The notes under the pieces: generated by a model | What the model was told of the DNA's origin: nothing | What the model saw: the letters and a program-made list of their open reading frames with translations, nothing else | Databases searched by the model: none | Source of the DNA: Oscillospiraceae bacterium | GTDB lineage: Bacteria; Bacillota; Clostridia; Oscillospirales; Oscillospiraceae | Direction: 5' to 3' | Assembly: GCA_009780435.1 (NCBI GenBank) | Contig: WRAB01000004.1 | Location: forward strand, 1-64,000 | Length of the DNA stretch: 64,000 nt | Shown here: piece after piece, positions 42,393 to 51,083 of the stretch | How positions within the stretch are numbered: the stretch's first letter is position 1 | How the letters are laid out: every line of letters starts with the position of its first letter | Position numbers and translations under genes: made by a program

Positions 42393-43085
42393 TTAAATCT
42401 CTTCTGCATAGTTGACGTATTCGACTTTATTCAGGTCCGTCAGCACTTCGTAGTGGACTCTCCGTGTGGGCAAGAGGAGAGAGAGCAGGAGGGCCACTTG
42501 GTTTCTGTCATCGTATTTGGGCGGGACAATTTCCATATAGGTCACCTTTGTACCGTCCTGCCGGACTTCCTCTAAGAGTTGATGGATAAAGGTCGTATCT
42601 CGCATCTCCAAATAGACGTCTATGGTCTTGGAGCGGCTTAACAGCTTATTGTCTAATCGGTGCATAAGGCCCGTGACAAAGATGATGAAAATTGTCCCCG
42701 CCAACGCTCCGACATAGAACCCCACGCCGATGGCGAGCCCCATACAGGCGCTGGCCCAGAGTCCTGCCGCCGTGGTCAGGCCCCGTACCTGCCGCTCCCG
42801 GGTAATGATGATGGTGCCAGCGCCCAGAAATCCGATGCCGCTGATCACTTGTGCGCCCATTCGGGCGGGGTCGGTGGCGCCGTAGATGGCGGCCAAGTAT
42901 TCACTGGTGATCATCACCAGGGCAGAGCCAAGAGCCACCAGCATATAGGTGCGCATCCCGGCGGGACGGCCTTTGATCCCGCGCTCCAGGCCAATAATCC
43001 CACCCAAGAGCACGGATAGGAACAGGCGCAAGAAAATAGAGACCGTATTGAGTTCCGTCAGGATTGGAAATAAGGTTGTCTGCAT
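42393..43085 (-). CDS. MgtC/SapB family membrane protein
   Basis: 230 residues. Four to five helices in the first 145 residues with family signatures GGIIGLERGIKGRPAGMRTY, MGAQVISGIGFLGAGTIII and VRGLTTAAGLWASACMGLAI. A soluble ACT-like C-terminal part follows (about 155-230), as in full-length MgtC. MgtC proteins modulate F-type ATPase or respond to low magnesium in pathogens; the role in Clostridia is unclear. GGGAGG precedes the ATG. Confidence 0.9.
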   Translation of the reverse strand: MQTTLFPILTELNTVSIFLRLFLSVLLGGIIGLERGIKGRPAGMRTYMLVALGSALVMITSEYLAAIYGATDPARMGAQVISGIGFLGAGTIIITRERQVRGLTTAAGLWASACMGLAIGVGFYVGALAGTIFIIFVTGLMHRLDNKLLSRSKTIDVYLEMRDTTFIHQLLEEVRQDGTKVTYMEIVPPKYDDRNQVALLLSLLLPTRRVHYEVLTDLNKVEYVNYAEEI

Positions 43086-43140
43086 AGAGAGTACCTCCCG
43101 GATACCCTAATAATACTCCTATCTGTCCCGCCAGTCAATA

Positions 43141-43848
43141 TTATTCCAGCAGTTTGCGCAATTCCTCCACAGCTCGCCGCTCCAATCGGGACACCTGCAC
43201 TTGGCTCACGCCCAGGACTTTTGCGGCGGCGTCCTGGGTCATGCCCCGCCAGTAGCGGAGGCCCAGGACCGTCTTCTCCTTTTCCGGCAGCCGTTCCACG
43301 GCCTCCCGCAGGGCCACGTGCTCTATGAGACGCTCCTCCTGGCTCACATCGCCTAAGACTTGTTCCAGCGTAAAGCCGTCCTCGCCGGTCTCCCGTTGGA
43401 GGGACTCGATCCCGGTAGTGGCCGTCTCCGCTACGGCGATGTCTTCCGGGGTGATCCCTGTCTCTTGACTGATCTCAGACAGGGTCGGCTCTCGACCCAG
43501 TTTCTGCTCTAAGTTACTCCGTGCCACCCGGATGGTCACGGCGTTTTCCTTGATACTCCGACTGACCTTGACCGCGCCGTCATCTCGGAGAAATCGGCGG
43601 ATTTCTCCGGAGATCTTTGGCACGGCATAGGTGGAGAATTGGGTGCCATAGCTCAAATCAAAGCCCTGCATGGCCTTGAGAAACCCTACACAGCCGATCT
43701 GATAGAGATCGTCGTTGTCCACGCCGCGGCCAAAGTATCGCCGGGCGATAGACCAGATCAGGCCGGAGTTCTCCAGCACCATCTGCTCCGCCGCGCCTTC
43801 ATCACCCGCCTGTACCCGTTGGAGGAGGCGTACTTTCCCTTCATCCAT
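43141..43848 (-). CDS. sigF: RNA polymerase sporulation sigma factor SigF
   Basis: 235 residues. First forespore-specific sigma factor, held inactive by SpoIIAB. Region 2 is clear (NDDLYQIGCVGFLKAMQGFD, QFSTYAVPKISGEIRRFLRD), then region 3, and region 4 with helix-turn-helix MTQDAAAKVLGVSQVQVSRL. Third gene of the spoIIA operon, 4 bp after spoIIAB. Its presence shows that the organism belongs to an endospore-forming lineage. Confidence 0.97.
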   Translation of the reverse strand: MDEGKVRLLQRVQAGDEGAAEQMVLENSGLIWSIARRYFGRGVDNDDLYQIGCVGFLKAMQGFDLSYGTQFSTYAVPKISGEIRRFLRDDGAVKVSRSIKENAVTIRVARSNLEQKLGREPTLSEISQETGITPEDIAVAETATTGIESLQRETGEDGFTLEQVLGDVSQEERLIEHVALREAVERLPEKEKTVLGLRYWRGMTQDAAAKVLGVSQVQVSRLERRAVEELRKLLE

Positions 43849-43852
43849 TGGC

Positions 43853-44290
43853 CTATCCGCCGATCCGCATAGATATCTTTCGTCGCATGGTCACTGTGGT
43901 GCCGCGGCCTGGGACGGATCGGACAGAGAGCTTGTCCATAAAGCTCTCCATGATCGTAAAGCCCATCCCGCTGCGCTCCTGGCCACCGGTGGTAAAAAGG
44001 GGGGTCTTGGCCTGCTCAATATCCGCGATCCCAAGCCCCAAGTCTCGGACGACAATCTCAAGGGTATTGCCCTCCATAATCCGTGCCCGGAGGGTGACCT
44101 TGCCGATCACATCCGGATAGGCGTGGACAATGGCATTGGTCACCGCTTCACTGACGGCGGTCTTAATGTCGCCGATCTCTTCCAGGGTCGGGTCTAATTG
44201 CGCGGCAAAACAGGCGACTGTCGTCCGTGCAAACCCCTCATTGATACTCTTACTGGGAAACTCCAACTTTATGTAGTTCTTCTGCTTCAT
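43853..44290 (-). CDS. spoIIAB: Anti-sigma F factor SpoIIAB
   Basis: 145 residues from the ATG at 44290 (GGAG upstream; the frame extends to 44314). Serine kinase of the GHKL fold that binds SigF and phosphorylates SpoIIAA. N-box SEAVTNAIVHAY, G1 RDLGLGI, G2 RSGMGFTIMESFMD. Middle gene of spoIIAA-spoIIAB-sigF. Confidence 0.97.
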   Translation of the reverse strand: MKQKNYIKLEFPSKSINEGFARTTVACFAAQLDPTLEEIGDIKTAVSEAVTNAIVHAYPDVIGKVTLRARIMEGNTLEIVVRDLGLGIADIEQAKTPLFTTGGQERSGMGFTIMESFMDKLSVRSVPGRGTTVTMRRKISMRIGG

Positions 44291-44338
44291 AAATAAATCA
44301 CTCCAATTGTTCATTGTTATCTGTTAATTGTTCATTGC

Positions 44339-44653
44339 TTACACCGTCTCCGCGATTTCTACGATCCGATAAATCCCGGAGGCGCTCAGCACTTTCATGG
44401 GCTGGTGGGGGACGTTGATCACCCAGGCTCGTCCACCGATCTCGTTTAGGCGTTTGTGGGTCCCTAGAACAACGGCAATCCCGGAACTGTCCATGAAAGC
44501 GAGATCTTGGAAGTCCATGACACAATCCCGAGGTAGATTCAAGTCGATCTCCCGTCCGATTCTTTCCATAGCGTTCCGGGCCACGTGGTGATCCAGCTCA
44601 CCGGAAAATCGTAGCGTAAGCCGCCCCTCTAAAAACGTCGTCGTAATTTGCAT
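44339..44653 (-). CDS. spoIIAA: Anti-anti-sigma factor SpoIIAA
   Basis: 104 residues. STAS-domain protein that releases SigF when unphosphorylated. The phosphorylated serine is expected at Ser57 in FQDLAFMDSSGIAV. Ribosome site GGAGGG. A terminator-like hairpin with its T-run ends only 18 nt before the ATG. Confidence 0.96.
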   Translation of the reverse strand: MQITTTFLEGRLTLRFSGELDHHVARNAMERIGREIDLNLPRDCVMDFQDLAFMDSSGIAVVLGTHKRLNEIGGRAWVINVPHQPMKVLSASGIYRIVEIAETV

Positions 44654-44670
44654 GAAAAAATCCCTCCTAC

Positions 44671-44714
44671 GTACAAAAAATACACTGTGTGAACGAACTT
44701 ACACAGTGTATTTT
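44671..44714 (-). terminator. Terminator-like hairpin abutting the spoIIAA ribosome-binding site
   Basis: Minus strand: AAAATACACTGTGT pairs with ACACAGTGTATTTT and is followed by TTTTTTG, then directly by the spoIIAA GGAGGG site. There is no room for a promoter between hairpin and gene. It may end MATE-gene transcripts or act as a leader attenuator of the spoIIA operon. Upstream to 44917 there is a second small hairpin (ACAGG/CCTGT) and no gene. Confidence 0.65.
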
Positions 44715-44917
44715 ATCTGACACAGGCTAAAAAACCTGTCACAATTTGGTCTGCCCTTTGGTCCGACCGGTATTCCGTCCGTCGGGCAAAGAGGCAGTAG
44801 TTTGAAAGTGGATTGAGAGTGTTGCCACACCCTCTGGGGACTAAAAAGAAGTATAGCTTGATATTGTTACATTTGTTTAACAAAAATGAAAACAAACTTT
44901 GAACAACACAAAACCAA

Positions 44918-46270
44918 TTATTCCACCAATTTCCGATCTCGCCATTGACCGAATATATAGTAGGGGAGGGAGATCGCAACCGCCAGATATGGTGCGATAG
45001 CCTGGGCTGCAAAGATTCCGGATAGGCCCCACCAGAGGGAGAAGAGATAGGCGAGGCCTATCCGGCCCACCAGTGTCTCGGCCCCGGCGGCCAGGAGGGA
45101 ATAGAGGGAAAACCCCACTCCCAAGACAACGGCGTTAAAGGAGGAGTGGAGGCTGAGAGCCGCATAGCTCCAGGCTAAGAAGGTGAGATAGTGCACCCCG
45201 ATCTGAATCACCTCCGGCTCCTGGGTAAAAATCCCTATCAACGGGGCGAGGAAGAGGAGGGTCAGTGCCGCAGTGATGGCGGTCAGCCCCAAGGTATATA
45301 CCAGAGCCCACCGGACAGCGGGGGAAACCCGTTCCGGCTTTCCTGCCCCCACACTCTGGCCGATAATGGTGGACGCCCCGTTGCCGATCCCCATGAGGGG
45401 GATGGTAACTAGGCCCACGATCCGGCTCCCGGCACCCAGAGCGGCGGAGGCGGCCACGCCAAATGGATTCACCAGCCGGGCGATCACGAGACCGGAACCC
45501 TGCAAAAGCCCCATCTGGAGGCCAAAGGGCACCCCAATTTTCAAAATCTGTCTGAACTTATCCCACGCCGGAATGAAGCTTTTGGGCCGAAAATCAAAGA
45601 CAAATCCCTGCCGCCGAAAGAACAGGTTCAACACCCCCAAGAGAGCCAAGGTCGCTTGGGATATGGCCGTGGCTAGGGCCGCACCATGGATACCCATGGA
45701 AAATGGCCCCATGAGCAGTAGTCCCAGCCCCCCATGGAGCGTTGCCGCTGAAGCGGCAAATAGCAGGGGCCGCAACGAATCTCCCAGGCCTCGCAATATA
45801 CCGGCAATAGCATTGTACAGGAAGGCAAAGGGGAGACTTAGCGCCGTGATCCGCATATAGGTAACGGCCCCCGCCATGGCTTCTGGCGGCGTCTTTAAGA
45901 GCCGCAATACGGACTCTGCGGAGAAGAATCCCAATACCGCCACAGCCAATCCTGCGATTAGAGACAGGGAGAATAGCGCACCCACCGCTTGGCTCTGCTC
46001 GGAACGCTGATCTGCCCCTTTTAGCTGGGCAATTAGGATCTGTCCGCCGGCCGCCAGCCCCATAGAAAAGGTGATGAGAAATAAAATCGCCTGGCCGCCG
46101 ACGGTGACAGCGCTCATGGCGTCTGCGCCGACGAATCGCCCCGCCAGCAGCATATCAATCAGCCCGTGGGAGGTCAGGAGCAGATTTGTCAGCACCAGTG
46201 GCCAAGAGAATACGGCCAAGAGATGGGGTATACTGCCATGAGTTAAATCATGTTCGCCAAAATGGGTCAT
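44918..46270 (-). CDS. MATE family efflux transporter
   Basis: 450 residues, about 12 transmembrane helices. Typical MatE features: SIPHLLAVFSWPLVLTNLLL at the N-terminus, AGRFVGADAMSAVTVGGQAI, and the second repeat with ASAALGAGSRIVGLVTIPLM. Exports drugs or metabolites by sodium or proton antiport; the substrate cannot be predicted. GAAAGGA lies 12 nt before the ATG. Confidence 0.9.
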   Translation of the reverse strand: MTHFGEHDLTHGSIPHLLAVFSWPLVLTNLLLTSHGLIDMLLAGRFVGADAMSAVTVGGQAILFLITFSMGLAAGGQILIAQLKGADQRSEQSQAVGALFSLSLIAGLAVAVLGFFSAESVLRLLKTPPEAMAGAVTYMRITALSLPFAFLYNAIAGILRGLGDSLRPLLFAASAATLHGGLGLLLMGPFSMGIHGAALATAISQATLALLGVLNLFFRRQGFVFDFRPKSFIPAWDKFRQILKIGVPFGLQMGLLQGSGLVIARLVNPFGVAASAALGAGSRIVGLVTIPLMGIGNGASTIIGQSVGAGKPERVSPAVRWALVYTLGLTAITAALTLLFLAPLIGIFTQEPEVIQIGVHYLTFLAWSYAALSLHSSFNAVVLGVGFSLYSLLAAGAETLVGRIGLAYLFSLWWGLSGIFAAQAIAPYLAVAISLPYYIFGQWRDRKLVE

Positions 46271-46333
46271 AAATGGGCGTGTCCTTTCGTTTATAACACG
46301 CCTAGTTTTTCCTGTTTTGCGCTAAATATGTAG

Positions 46334-47029
46334 CTATTCCAGCCGATATTGGGGCGGAATGTCCCCGATTGTACGGAAATAGCCATTGGTCATCTTCGTG
46401 AGTTGCGTCCAAGTGGCGCAGCCGACAGTCCCGTCGGTAGAGAGGCCGTTTTCCGATTGGAATGTCACCACGGCCTGTCGGGTCAAGGGGCCAAAGACGC
46501 CGTCGACGCCTACACCGGGGATACCTGCGGTAATCAGAGCGTCTTGGAGGGTGCAGACGTATACGCCCCGGTCACCTTGCTGCAGTGCAGGATATCCGGC
46601 AGCGCAGGCGGGCGGTGAGAGACGGTTGTCGAAATGCACCCAGGTGGGGGTCAGGTGGCCCGGCTCCACGTAGCTCCAGACGCCGATCTCCGCCGCGACC
46701 CGGCGCAAATCATTTCGCTGTGCCACAGAGAGGTTTTGACCCACATCGAAAGCGGTCCCGGCATAGTGCTGGCTCTGGTCGGCGTGGCCGCCCTCGCCGA
46801 TACGGCGGAAGGCGAATCCCACATAGATGGGCTGTCCCCAGGCTTCCCGTGTCCGGTTCCAGGCCAGCATAGTCCGTCGATCCGTCCAGATGAGGTTGGA
46901 TGCAGAGCGGCTGCGAAACTCCCGCACTGTTAAAGTGCGGCCCGTTATATATGGCATGGGATCAGATAGATCGAGCGGATATCGCTCCATCTGATTTGTC
47001 GTGTCGTTGTATAGTAAAACGTTTATCAT
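46334..47029 (-). CDS. Peptidase M15-like D,D-carboxypeptidase with peptidoglycan-binding domain
   Basis: 231 residues. The N-terminal part (to about 140) matches the M15 zinc peptidase fold: zinc ligands His88 and Asp95 in SQHYAGTAFDVG and His132 in WVHFD, with likely catalytic Glu122. The C-terminal part (about 147-215) is a PG_binding_1 domain (LQQGDRGVYVCTLQDALITA, VDGVFGPLTRQAVVTFQ). It lacks a signal peptide, so it may act in the mother cell or spore, or be released by lysis. Standalone gene with its own ribosome site. Confidence 0.8.
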   Translation of the reverse strand: MINVLLYNDTTNQMERYPLDLSDPMPYITGRTLTVREFRSRSASNLIWTDRRTMLAWNRTREAWGQPIYVGFAFRRIGEGGHADQSQHYAGTAFDVGQNLSVAQRNDLRRVAAEIGVWSYVEPGHLTPTWVHFDNRLSPPACAAGYPALQQGDRGVYVCTLQDALITAGIPGVGVDGVFGPLTRQAVVTFQSENGLSTDGTVGCATWTQLTKMTNGYFRTIGDIPPQYRLE

Positions 47030-47172
47030 ATTGAATCTCCAATAGATGTTTTACTATTATAGATATGAGTTTCAATAGCAGATGGTGTCAGCACAGGGAA
47101 AAGGCGGTACCGCATATAGAAATCACCGAGGGAGGTCTTTGAGAGAGGGTTTTGGCGTTTTCCCCTCTTCTA

Positions 47173-47202
47173 AACTGAACAAAATTTTTATTTTGTTCAG
47201 TT
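47173..47202. repeat. A+T-rich perfect palindrome AACTGAACAAAA/TTTTGTTCAGTT
   Basis: 12-bp arms around a 6-nt T-rich centre. It lies just upstream of the xer promoter and could be an operator or a terminator of an unseen transcript. The rest of the 47030-47326 gap holds nothing recognisable apart from the promoter. Confidence 0.5.
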
Positions 47203-47207
47203 GGATC

Positions 47208-47236
47208 TGTACAAGCCCATCAATCTATGCTATACT
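47208..47236 (+). promoter_or_regulatory. Probable promoter of xer recombinase gene
   Basis: TGTACA, 17-bp spacer, TATACT, about 90 nt before the ATG. Confidence 0.45.
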
Positions 47237-47326
47237 AAGGCCATCCCTCCCCACTGATCTGGAGGGGTCAAATAGGCACATCCCAGCGGATTGCCCGCTT
47301 TTATAGAAAGGAGCTGACGGGGCTGT

Positions 47327-48334
47327 ATGGAGTATCGCACCGAGGCGCCACCGATTTTGTTGGACTTTCTCAACTACCACGAACACATCCGAAATCACTC
47401 CCGGAAAACCATTGACGAGTATTTCCTCGATCTGCGGACGTTCTTCCGATTTATGAAACTCCACCGGGATCTGGCCACGGATGAAATTCCCTTTGACGAT
47501 ATCCCGATTATGGATATCGACCTGGATTTCATCCAGCATATTACGGTGACGGATGTCTACGTTTTTTTAAACTATCTGTCCCGGGACCGGATTAAGCATC
47601 AGCGGAGCCGGGATACGAAATACGGCCTATCCCCCACTTCCAGAGCCAGAAAAGTTGCCACGATTCGATCTTTTTATAAATACCTGACCATAAAGGCCAA
47701 GTTATTGGAGCAAAATCCCATGCAGGACCTGGATTCGCCCAAATCTCTGAAATCTCTGCCAAAGTTTTTGTCTCTGGATGAGAGTGTTCAGCTCCTCTCC
47801 TCCATTGACGGCGCAAATGTAGAGCGGGATTTTTGTATCATTACCCTGTTTCTAAACTGCGGCCTGCGGATCTCCGAGCTCATCGGACTCAACCGCACAG
47901 ATGTCCGGGAGGATTACCTCCGGGTCATCGGCAAGGGCAACAAGGAGCGGATCGTGTATTTAAACGACGCCTGTATTGCGGCGGTGACCAGTTATCTCCC
48001 CGTGCGGGAGAAATTGGTCTGTAAAGAGAAAAACGCCTTCTTCGTCTCCCGCAACCGGAATCGAATCAGCCGGAGCACGGTTCATCTGCTGGTGAAGAAA
48101 TATTTACTGATGGCGGGCTTGGACAGTACCCAGTACTCCTCCCACAAGCTCCGCCACACGGCAGCTACCCTGCTCCTGCAAAACGGCGTGGATGTGCGGA
48201 CGCTTCAGGAGGTCTTGGGGCATGAGCATTTAAATACCACGCAAATCTATACCCACGTAGACAACACCGAACTCCGCCTGGCGGCCCAGGCCTCCCCCCT
48301 GTCCCGGATTCGGCCGAAGGGGGATGCGGAGTGA
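47327..48334 (+). CDS. xerC: Tyrosine recombinase XerC/XerD-like
   Basis: 335 residues. An N-terminal SAM-like DNA-binding domain (HIRNHSRKTIDEYFLDLRTF) is followed by the catalytic domain with Arg181 (NCGLRISELIGL), Lys in GKGNKERIV, His273-x-x-Arg276 (SSHKLRHTAAT), His299 (LGHEHLNTTQ) and Tyr308 (IYTHV). Length and motifs suit a chromosome-dimer-resolving Xer rather than a phage integrase, though the adjacent A+T-rich module leaves integrase ancestry possible. XerC versus XerD cannot be settled. A terminator follows. Confidence 0.88.
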   Translation: MEYRTEAPPILLDFLNYHEHIRNHSRKTIDEYFLDLRTFFRFMKLHRDLATDEIPFDDIPIMDIDLDFIQHITVTDVYVFLNYLSRDRIKHQRSRDTKYGLSPTSRARKVATIRSFYKYLTIKAKLLEQNPMQDLDSPKSLKSLPKFLSLDESVQLLSSIDGANVERDFCIITLFLNCGLRISELIGLNRTDVREDYLRVIGKGNKERIVYLNDACIAAVTSYLPVREKLVCKEKNAFFVSRNRNRISRSTVHLLVKKYLLMAGLDSTQYSSHKLRHTAATLLLQNGVDVRTLQEVLGHEHLNTTQIYTHVDNTELRLAAQASPLSRIRPKGDAE

Positions 48335-48391
48335 TTCACACGAAATACACTCCATAATATATATTATGTTAATTTAAAAACACATTCTCAG

Positions 48392-48422
48392 GAGGGTTGA
48401 AGAAATTTAATCCTCTTTTTTT
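48392..48422 (+). terminator. Terminator after xer
   Basis: GAGGGTT/AATCCTC stem (one G-T pair) followed by seven T. Confidence 0.75.
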
Positions 48423-48427
48423 GAAGT

Positions 48428-48778
48428 CTATTCCTCTGATGGACTTACTGTACTTTGCCTCTGTGCTATATAATTCATAATGTCAAACAAATCCTGCTTT
48501 TCTTTTTCACTTTTCCCTTTTAAGAGTACTTCTATCCGTTGATCTATGTTCGGAGTAATTGTATAATCACCCTTAAATATTTTCTCTATAGTAACACCAA
48601 GGCACGAAGCAATTTTATATACTGTTTCTAAACTTGGAACTTTACGGCTATTTTCTATCTGTGATAAAAACACAGCAGAAATACCAACTTTTTCTGAAAG
48701 TTGCTCCTGTGTCATATTTTGGCTGATTCGCTCCTGCTTTATATTCTGGCCTAAAATCCAAAAAGGATGATTTGACAC
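48428..48778 (-). CDS. XRE-family transcriptional regulator
   Basis: 116 residues; GTG start with AGGGGG 8 nt upstream. An N-terminal HTH_3 domain (NIKQERISQNMTQEQLSEKV, ISAVFLSQIENSRKVPSLET) and a short helical C-terminus. Divergent from the acyltransferase gene; a large inverted repeat in the shared promoter region is a likely operator. A+T-rich like the two genes it faces. Confidence 0.85.
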   Translation of the reverse strand: MSNHPFWILGQNIKQERISQNMTQEQLSEKVGISAVFLSQIENSRKVPSLETVYKIASCLGVTIEKIFKGDYTITPNIDQRIEVLLKGKSEKEKQDLFDIMNYIAQRQSTVSPSEE

Positions 48779-48792
48779 TTATATTGCCCCCT

Positions 48793-48837
48793 TATTTGCT
48801 TGATAGTTATATTTTAGTGCTAACTATCAGACAAATA
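48793..48837. promoter_or_regulatory. Putative operator of the XRE regulator
   Basis: Inverted repeat TTTGCTTGATAGTTA / TAACTATCAGACAAA around an 11-nt A+T-rich centre. A further half-site GCTATCAG follows at 48867. A possible promoter TTGACT-17-TATTGC for the acyltransferase gene lies at 48840-48868 and overlaps that half-site. Confidence 0.55.
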
Positions 48838-48969
48838 AATTGACTTATAGTTTAAAATTTAATATTGCTATCAGTTTAAATTCATGTTATTATTACTTTG
48901 CCCATAAGAGGCTAGGGGAATCTTTCTCTTTTTTTGTAGGGCAAATTTACAAGGAATCTGTGAATTAAC

Positions 48970-49722
48970 ATGAACACAATAGAGAATCGGCAAAACAAGC
49001 CGCCTTTTATGAGGTCAAGCAAAAAATTATCAGTATCCGATGAAGAGTTAGAAGCCTTTTATATATCTTTGCGTAAATATTATTTGGACGTTCCATTTGA
49101 CAATATTCAAGTTGCAAGGGAGGAAAAATACTATCAAATTCCTTGCAAAATGTCCCAGCTATTTTCAATGTTAAAGGGAACTAAAGTTTTGCATCAAGAA
49201 AGAATACATGATAATCCAGCTATGCTTTACACTGCGAATCACATAGGCTCATACGACCAATTTTTTATACCATCTATTTTAGATAACACCCCTCTGCACT
49301 ATTTGGTTAAAAATAAAGTAACGACATGGCCTGTAAGGTGGAATCTTATTTATAAACCGACAGGTGCAGTCATTGTTGAACCTGAAAGTCTTAGAAGCTG
49401 GAATCACGCAAAAGCTAAATTGATTCAATATCTGTTGCATGGAAGCAAGGTGTTTATATTTGCAGAGGGAAGCAGACGTGGCGAAAACAATATGGGTGAT
49501 TTTAATCCAGGCGTGGCCCAAATTGCACAAGAAACGGGTGTAAAAATTGGAACTTTAGCGATAAAAAACACTTCTAAGTTATTTTTAAGGAAACCTGTTA
49601 TTTGTGCAGGAGAAGTTTTTTCAGTTGGCCCAAGAGAAGATTTAAAAGTTGCAACGGAGCGGATAAAGTCAGGTGTTTTGAATGCTTATAACGAAATTCT
49701 GGTATATGAAAGCGAGTTATAA
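48970..49722 (+). CDS. PlsC-like acyltransferase
   Basis: 250 residues of the lysophospholipid acyltransferase family. The catalytic HX4D is present as NHIGSYD (His91, Asp96), the substrate motif as FAEGSRR (165-170), and a Pro-containing block IGTLAIKN near 195. It is soluble or peripheral, without clear membrane helices. First gene of a two-gene unit with the HAD gene (1-nt overlap). Its low G+C and divergent XRE regulator suggest horizontal acquisition. Substrate unknown; it may modify a lipid whose phosphate the HAD partner removes. Confidence 0.8.
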   Translation: MNTIENRQNKPPFMRSSKKLSVSDEELEAFYISLRKYYLDVPFDNIQVAREEKYYQIPCKMSQLFSMLKGTKVLHQERIHDNPAMLYTANHIGSYDQFFIPSILDNTPLHYLVKNKVTTWPVRWNLIYKPTGAVIVEPESLRSWNHAKAKLIQYLLHGSKVFIFAEGSRRGENNMGDFNPGVAQIAQETGVKIGTLAIKNTSKLFLRKPVICAGEVFSVGPREDLKVATERIKSGVLNAYNEILVYESEL

Positions 49723-50345
49723 TGAACATAGGCATTGATATAGACGGTGTTCTAACCGATATTCAGGGCTTCAATCGTAGACATGCACCACGCTTCTTTA
49801 AGCGAAAATTTAATCGTGATATTGCGGACGAAAATCCATATGACATACGGGATATGTTCAAATGCCCGGAAAATGAATATATGGCGTATTGGAAAAGATA
49901 CTTGTTTATTTACGCAATCTTTGAGCCCGCCAGAAAAGGTGCGAAAACACTAACGCAGAAGCTAAGAGCAGATAATCACTCCATATATATCATATCAAAG
50001 CGGGTGCTTACTTGCAGAAGCGATTTTTTAGGCAAGTTTATGCGTTTTCTTGTGCGTAGTTGGTTGTGGCGCAACGGGATTTTTTATCACGAAATTATAT
50101 TCTGCGACAACGATGTTCCAGACAGCAAACGAACCGCTTGCTTGGAAAAGCACATAGACATGATGGTTGATGATGAAGCGGTAAACATAAGTGCCATTGC
50201 ACCGATAACAAAAGTTATTTGCTTTGATACAAGCTATAATCGCACTTGTGCGGGAAAGAACATCTTACGGGCAACGAATTTTGATGAAATTTACAGCCTA
50301 ATAAAAAATTATGATGTTAGACTAAAAAAACAAGGTACAGTCTGA
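49722..50345 (+). CDS. HAD-family 5'(3')-nucleotidase-like phosphatase
   Basis: 207 residues. Begins with HAD motif I MNIGIDIDGVLTD (Asp6 and Asp8), has IYIISKRV as motif II and MMVDDEAVNISAIA as motif IV; the layout follows the NT5C type. The start overlaps the acyltransferase stop, so the two are coupled. A+T-rich. The substrate could be a nucleotide or another phosphomonoester. The terminator begins inside its last codons. Confidence 0.75.
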   Translation: MNIGIDIDGVLTDIQGFNRRHAPRFFKRKFNRDIADENPYDIRDMFKCPENEYMAYWKRYLFIYAIFEPARKGAKTLTQKLRADNHSIYIISKRVLTCRSDFLGKFMRFLVRSWLWRNGIFYHEIIFCDNDVPDSKRTACLEKHIDMMVDDEAVNISAIAPITKVICFDTSYNRTCAGKNILRATNFDEIYSLIKNYDVRLKKQGTV

Positions 50346-50364
50346 TTAACTGCACCTTGTTTTA
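50326..50364 (+). terminator. Terminator of acyltransferase-HAD unit
   Basis: AAACAAGGTACAGT/ACTGCACCTTGTTTT hairpin overlapping the stop codon of the HAD gene. Confidence 0.8.
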
Positions 50365-50383
50365 CTATTATTCAATATATCTA

Positions 50384-51004
50384 TCAAATAAAATTCGTCC
50401 AAACCCGCTTTTCCTGTGCCGGGAAGTCAACTCCCGCTTCCCTGCCTGCGGCGATGCATTTGAGCAGCCAGGCCATGTTTCTCCCCAGCACCCGCATGAC
50501 CTGCACCCCCTCTTCGTCCCGCATAACCTCTTCCGGGGTATTGCCGTGGATCATATTCCAGTACACGCTGGATACGATGGGCATCTGACTGATGGAAAAA
50601 TACTTGTGCAGTTGATCCAGCGCCGCCGAAGAGCCGCCCCGTCTACAACAGACGATGGCCGCCGCCGGTTTGCCCCGGTAGGGCTTGCCCCGGGCGGAGA
50701 AAAAGGCCCGATCCATAAAGGACGTGATCGTCCCCCCTGCTGCTGCGTAGTGGACGGGAGACCCGAAGATGAACCCGTCGGCCTCCTTGGCCATGGCCAC
50801 AAACTCGTTTACCTGATCGTCGATGACACAGCCGTCGTGCTTGAAGCAGTAGTGACAAGCTCTGCACCCCTCCATGGCCTGTTGGCCCAGTTGGAGCATC
50901 CGGGTCTCAACCCCCTCTGCGTGGAGCGCCTCCGCCGCAATAGACAGGCCCGTATACGTACAGCCTTCCTGTTCCGGACTTCCATTGATAAGAATCACCC
51001 GCAT
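50384..51004 (-). CDS. Flavodoxin-family NAD(P)H-dependent FMN reductase
   Basis: 206 residues. The flavodoxin-like fold begins VILINGSPEQEGCTYTGLSI; an FMN-contact loop GSPVHYAAAGGTITSFMDRA lies in the middle. A cysteine-rich insertion EGCRACHYCFKHDGC is typical of the iron-sulfur-flavoprotein-like/NAD(P)H reductase branch. Likely cytoplasmic flavin reductase. Ribosome site AAAGGAGG. Divergent from the met operon. Confidence 0.88.
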   Translation of the reverse strand: MRVILINGSPEQEGCTYTGLSIAAEALHAEGVETRMLQLGQQAMEGCRACHYCFKHDGCVIDDQVNEFVAMAKEADGFIFGSPVHYAAAGGTITSFMDRAFFSARGKPYRGKPAAAIVCCRRGGSSAALDQLHKYFSISQMPIVSSVYWNMIHGNTPEEVMRDEEGVQVMRVLGRNMAWLLKCIAAGREAGVDFPAQEKRVWTNFI

Positions 51005-51083
51005 GATAGTTGCCTCCTTTGATTTTTCTGTCTATATTTTCGCTTATTTTTCCTCTGGCGTCAAGAAAAATTTCCGACTGGAC

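Noticed and set aside
47327..50345. Integrative element with the Xer recombinase as integrase
   Set aside because: The recombinase looks like a chromosomal XerC/D; no attachment-site repeats, tRNA or structural phage genes are visible nearby.
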